A stretch of DNA of 58,616 nucleotides from Jaapia argillacea MUCL 33604 (Eukaryota; Basidiomycota; Agaricomycetes; Jaapiales; Jaapiaceae): the NCBI GenBank assembly GCA_000697665.1, contig KL197718.1, positions 1,072,857-1,131,472 of the forward strand, given 5' to 3'. The translations under genes were made by a program, and so were the position numbers. Positions 58,361 through 58,616 of the stretch are shown piece after piece (positions within the stretch are counted from its first letter, which is position 1; each line of letters starts with the position of its first letter). Below the pieces are notes generated by a model. It was not told where the DNA came from, did no database searches, and saw only the letters and a program-made list of their open reading frames with translations.

Positions 58361-58616
58361 AAAGGGTTTGGAACTCAGAGTGCCTAGACGTGCGTATCTA
58401 GACGTAATAGAACTTAAAGTTGTTATACCAAGGGTCCCCCTTAAAAAACACTATAATAGTGCCGTTATCTGAGAAGAAAATCTTATAGCTGCCCTGGAAT
58501 CTTAGAAGACTTCTATAGTAAAGATATTTCTGGCGGTTGTTCTATAGCAGTAGGTGCCGATTTCTTCTCTGATAGCCAGCATAGACAGGTATAGACGCTT
58601 CAAAAATGTATTTGAA
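58361..58616. other. AT-rich segment of different character
   Basis: Sequence composition changes abruptly to AT-rich, with repeated short motifs such as ttctatag (about 58510 and 58540). It cuts off the 5' end of the ATPase relic. It could be the edge of a transposable element, but it runs out of the window and no termini or coding sequence are visible. Confidence 0.35.

Noticed and set aside
1-58616. CRISPR arrays, operons or bacterial promoters
   Set aside because: The DNA is clearly eukaryotic (spliceosomal introns throughout); no regularly spaced repeats were seen.

Overview
The window is nuclear DNA of a filamentous basidiomycete, most likely an Agaricomycete. Genes are cut by many short GT-AG introns of about 50-70 bp, several exons are only 8-18 nt long, and the gene families are typical of mushroom-forming fungi (F-box and BTB/POZ proteins with idiosyncratic bodies, expanded cytochrome P450s, alpha-kinases, a put-integrase family). 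No species can be named from the sequence alone. All gene models were assembled by eye across splice sites.

Layout. 1-3.5 kb: an F-box protein (minus). 3.9-5.7 kb: a decayed tandem copy of the 3' end of the next gene. 5.3-34.05 kb: a dense cluster of two paralogous MFS transporters and seven intact P450 genes. Six P450s are close paralogs arranged - - + + - -; the seventh is unrelated and lies between the two transporters, which point away from each other. A BTB/POZ gene sits inside the cluster. 34.2-38 kb: a doubtful small gene and a DUF262 (ParB-like) protein with a long Ser/Pro-rich tail. 38.8-40.4 kb: a secreted, probably GPI-anchored six-hairpin glycosidase-like enzyme. 40.6-46.5 kb: gene-poor and decayed, including a relic of the 5' end of a gene found intact 8 kb further on. 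46.5-54.8 kb: accessory block with an unknown large protein, an integrase-core protein, an alpha-kinase and a small CxxC/HxxxC protein. 55.2-58.4 kb: a plasma-membrane-type Ca2+ P-type ATPase pseudogene, truncated at both ends and carrying stops and frameshifts. 58.36-58.6 kb: AT-rich sequence of different character.

How the genes may work together. The P450/MFS block looks like a specialised-metabolism or detoxification island: repeated rounds of inverted and tandem duplication produced a P450 array beside exporters. No terpene synthase, PKS, NRPS, prenyltransferase or methyltransferase is visible, so either the backbone enzyme is outside the window or the array modifies a compound made elsewhere or taken up. 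All six paralogs replace the helix-C Trp by Phe, and two of them lack the I-helix acidic residue, which suggests altered oxygen-activation chemistry. That island is the most interesting object in the window.
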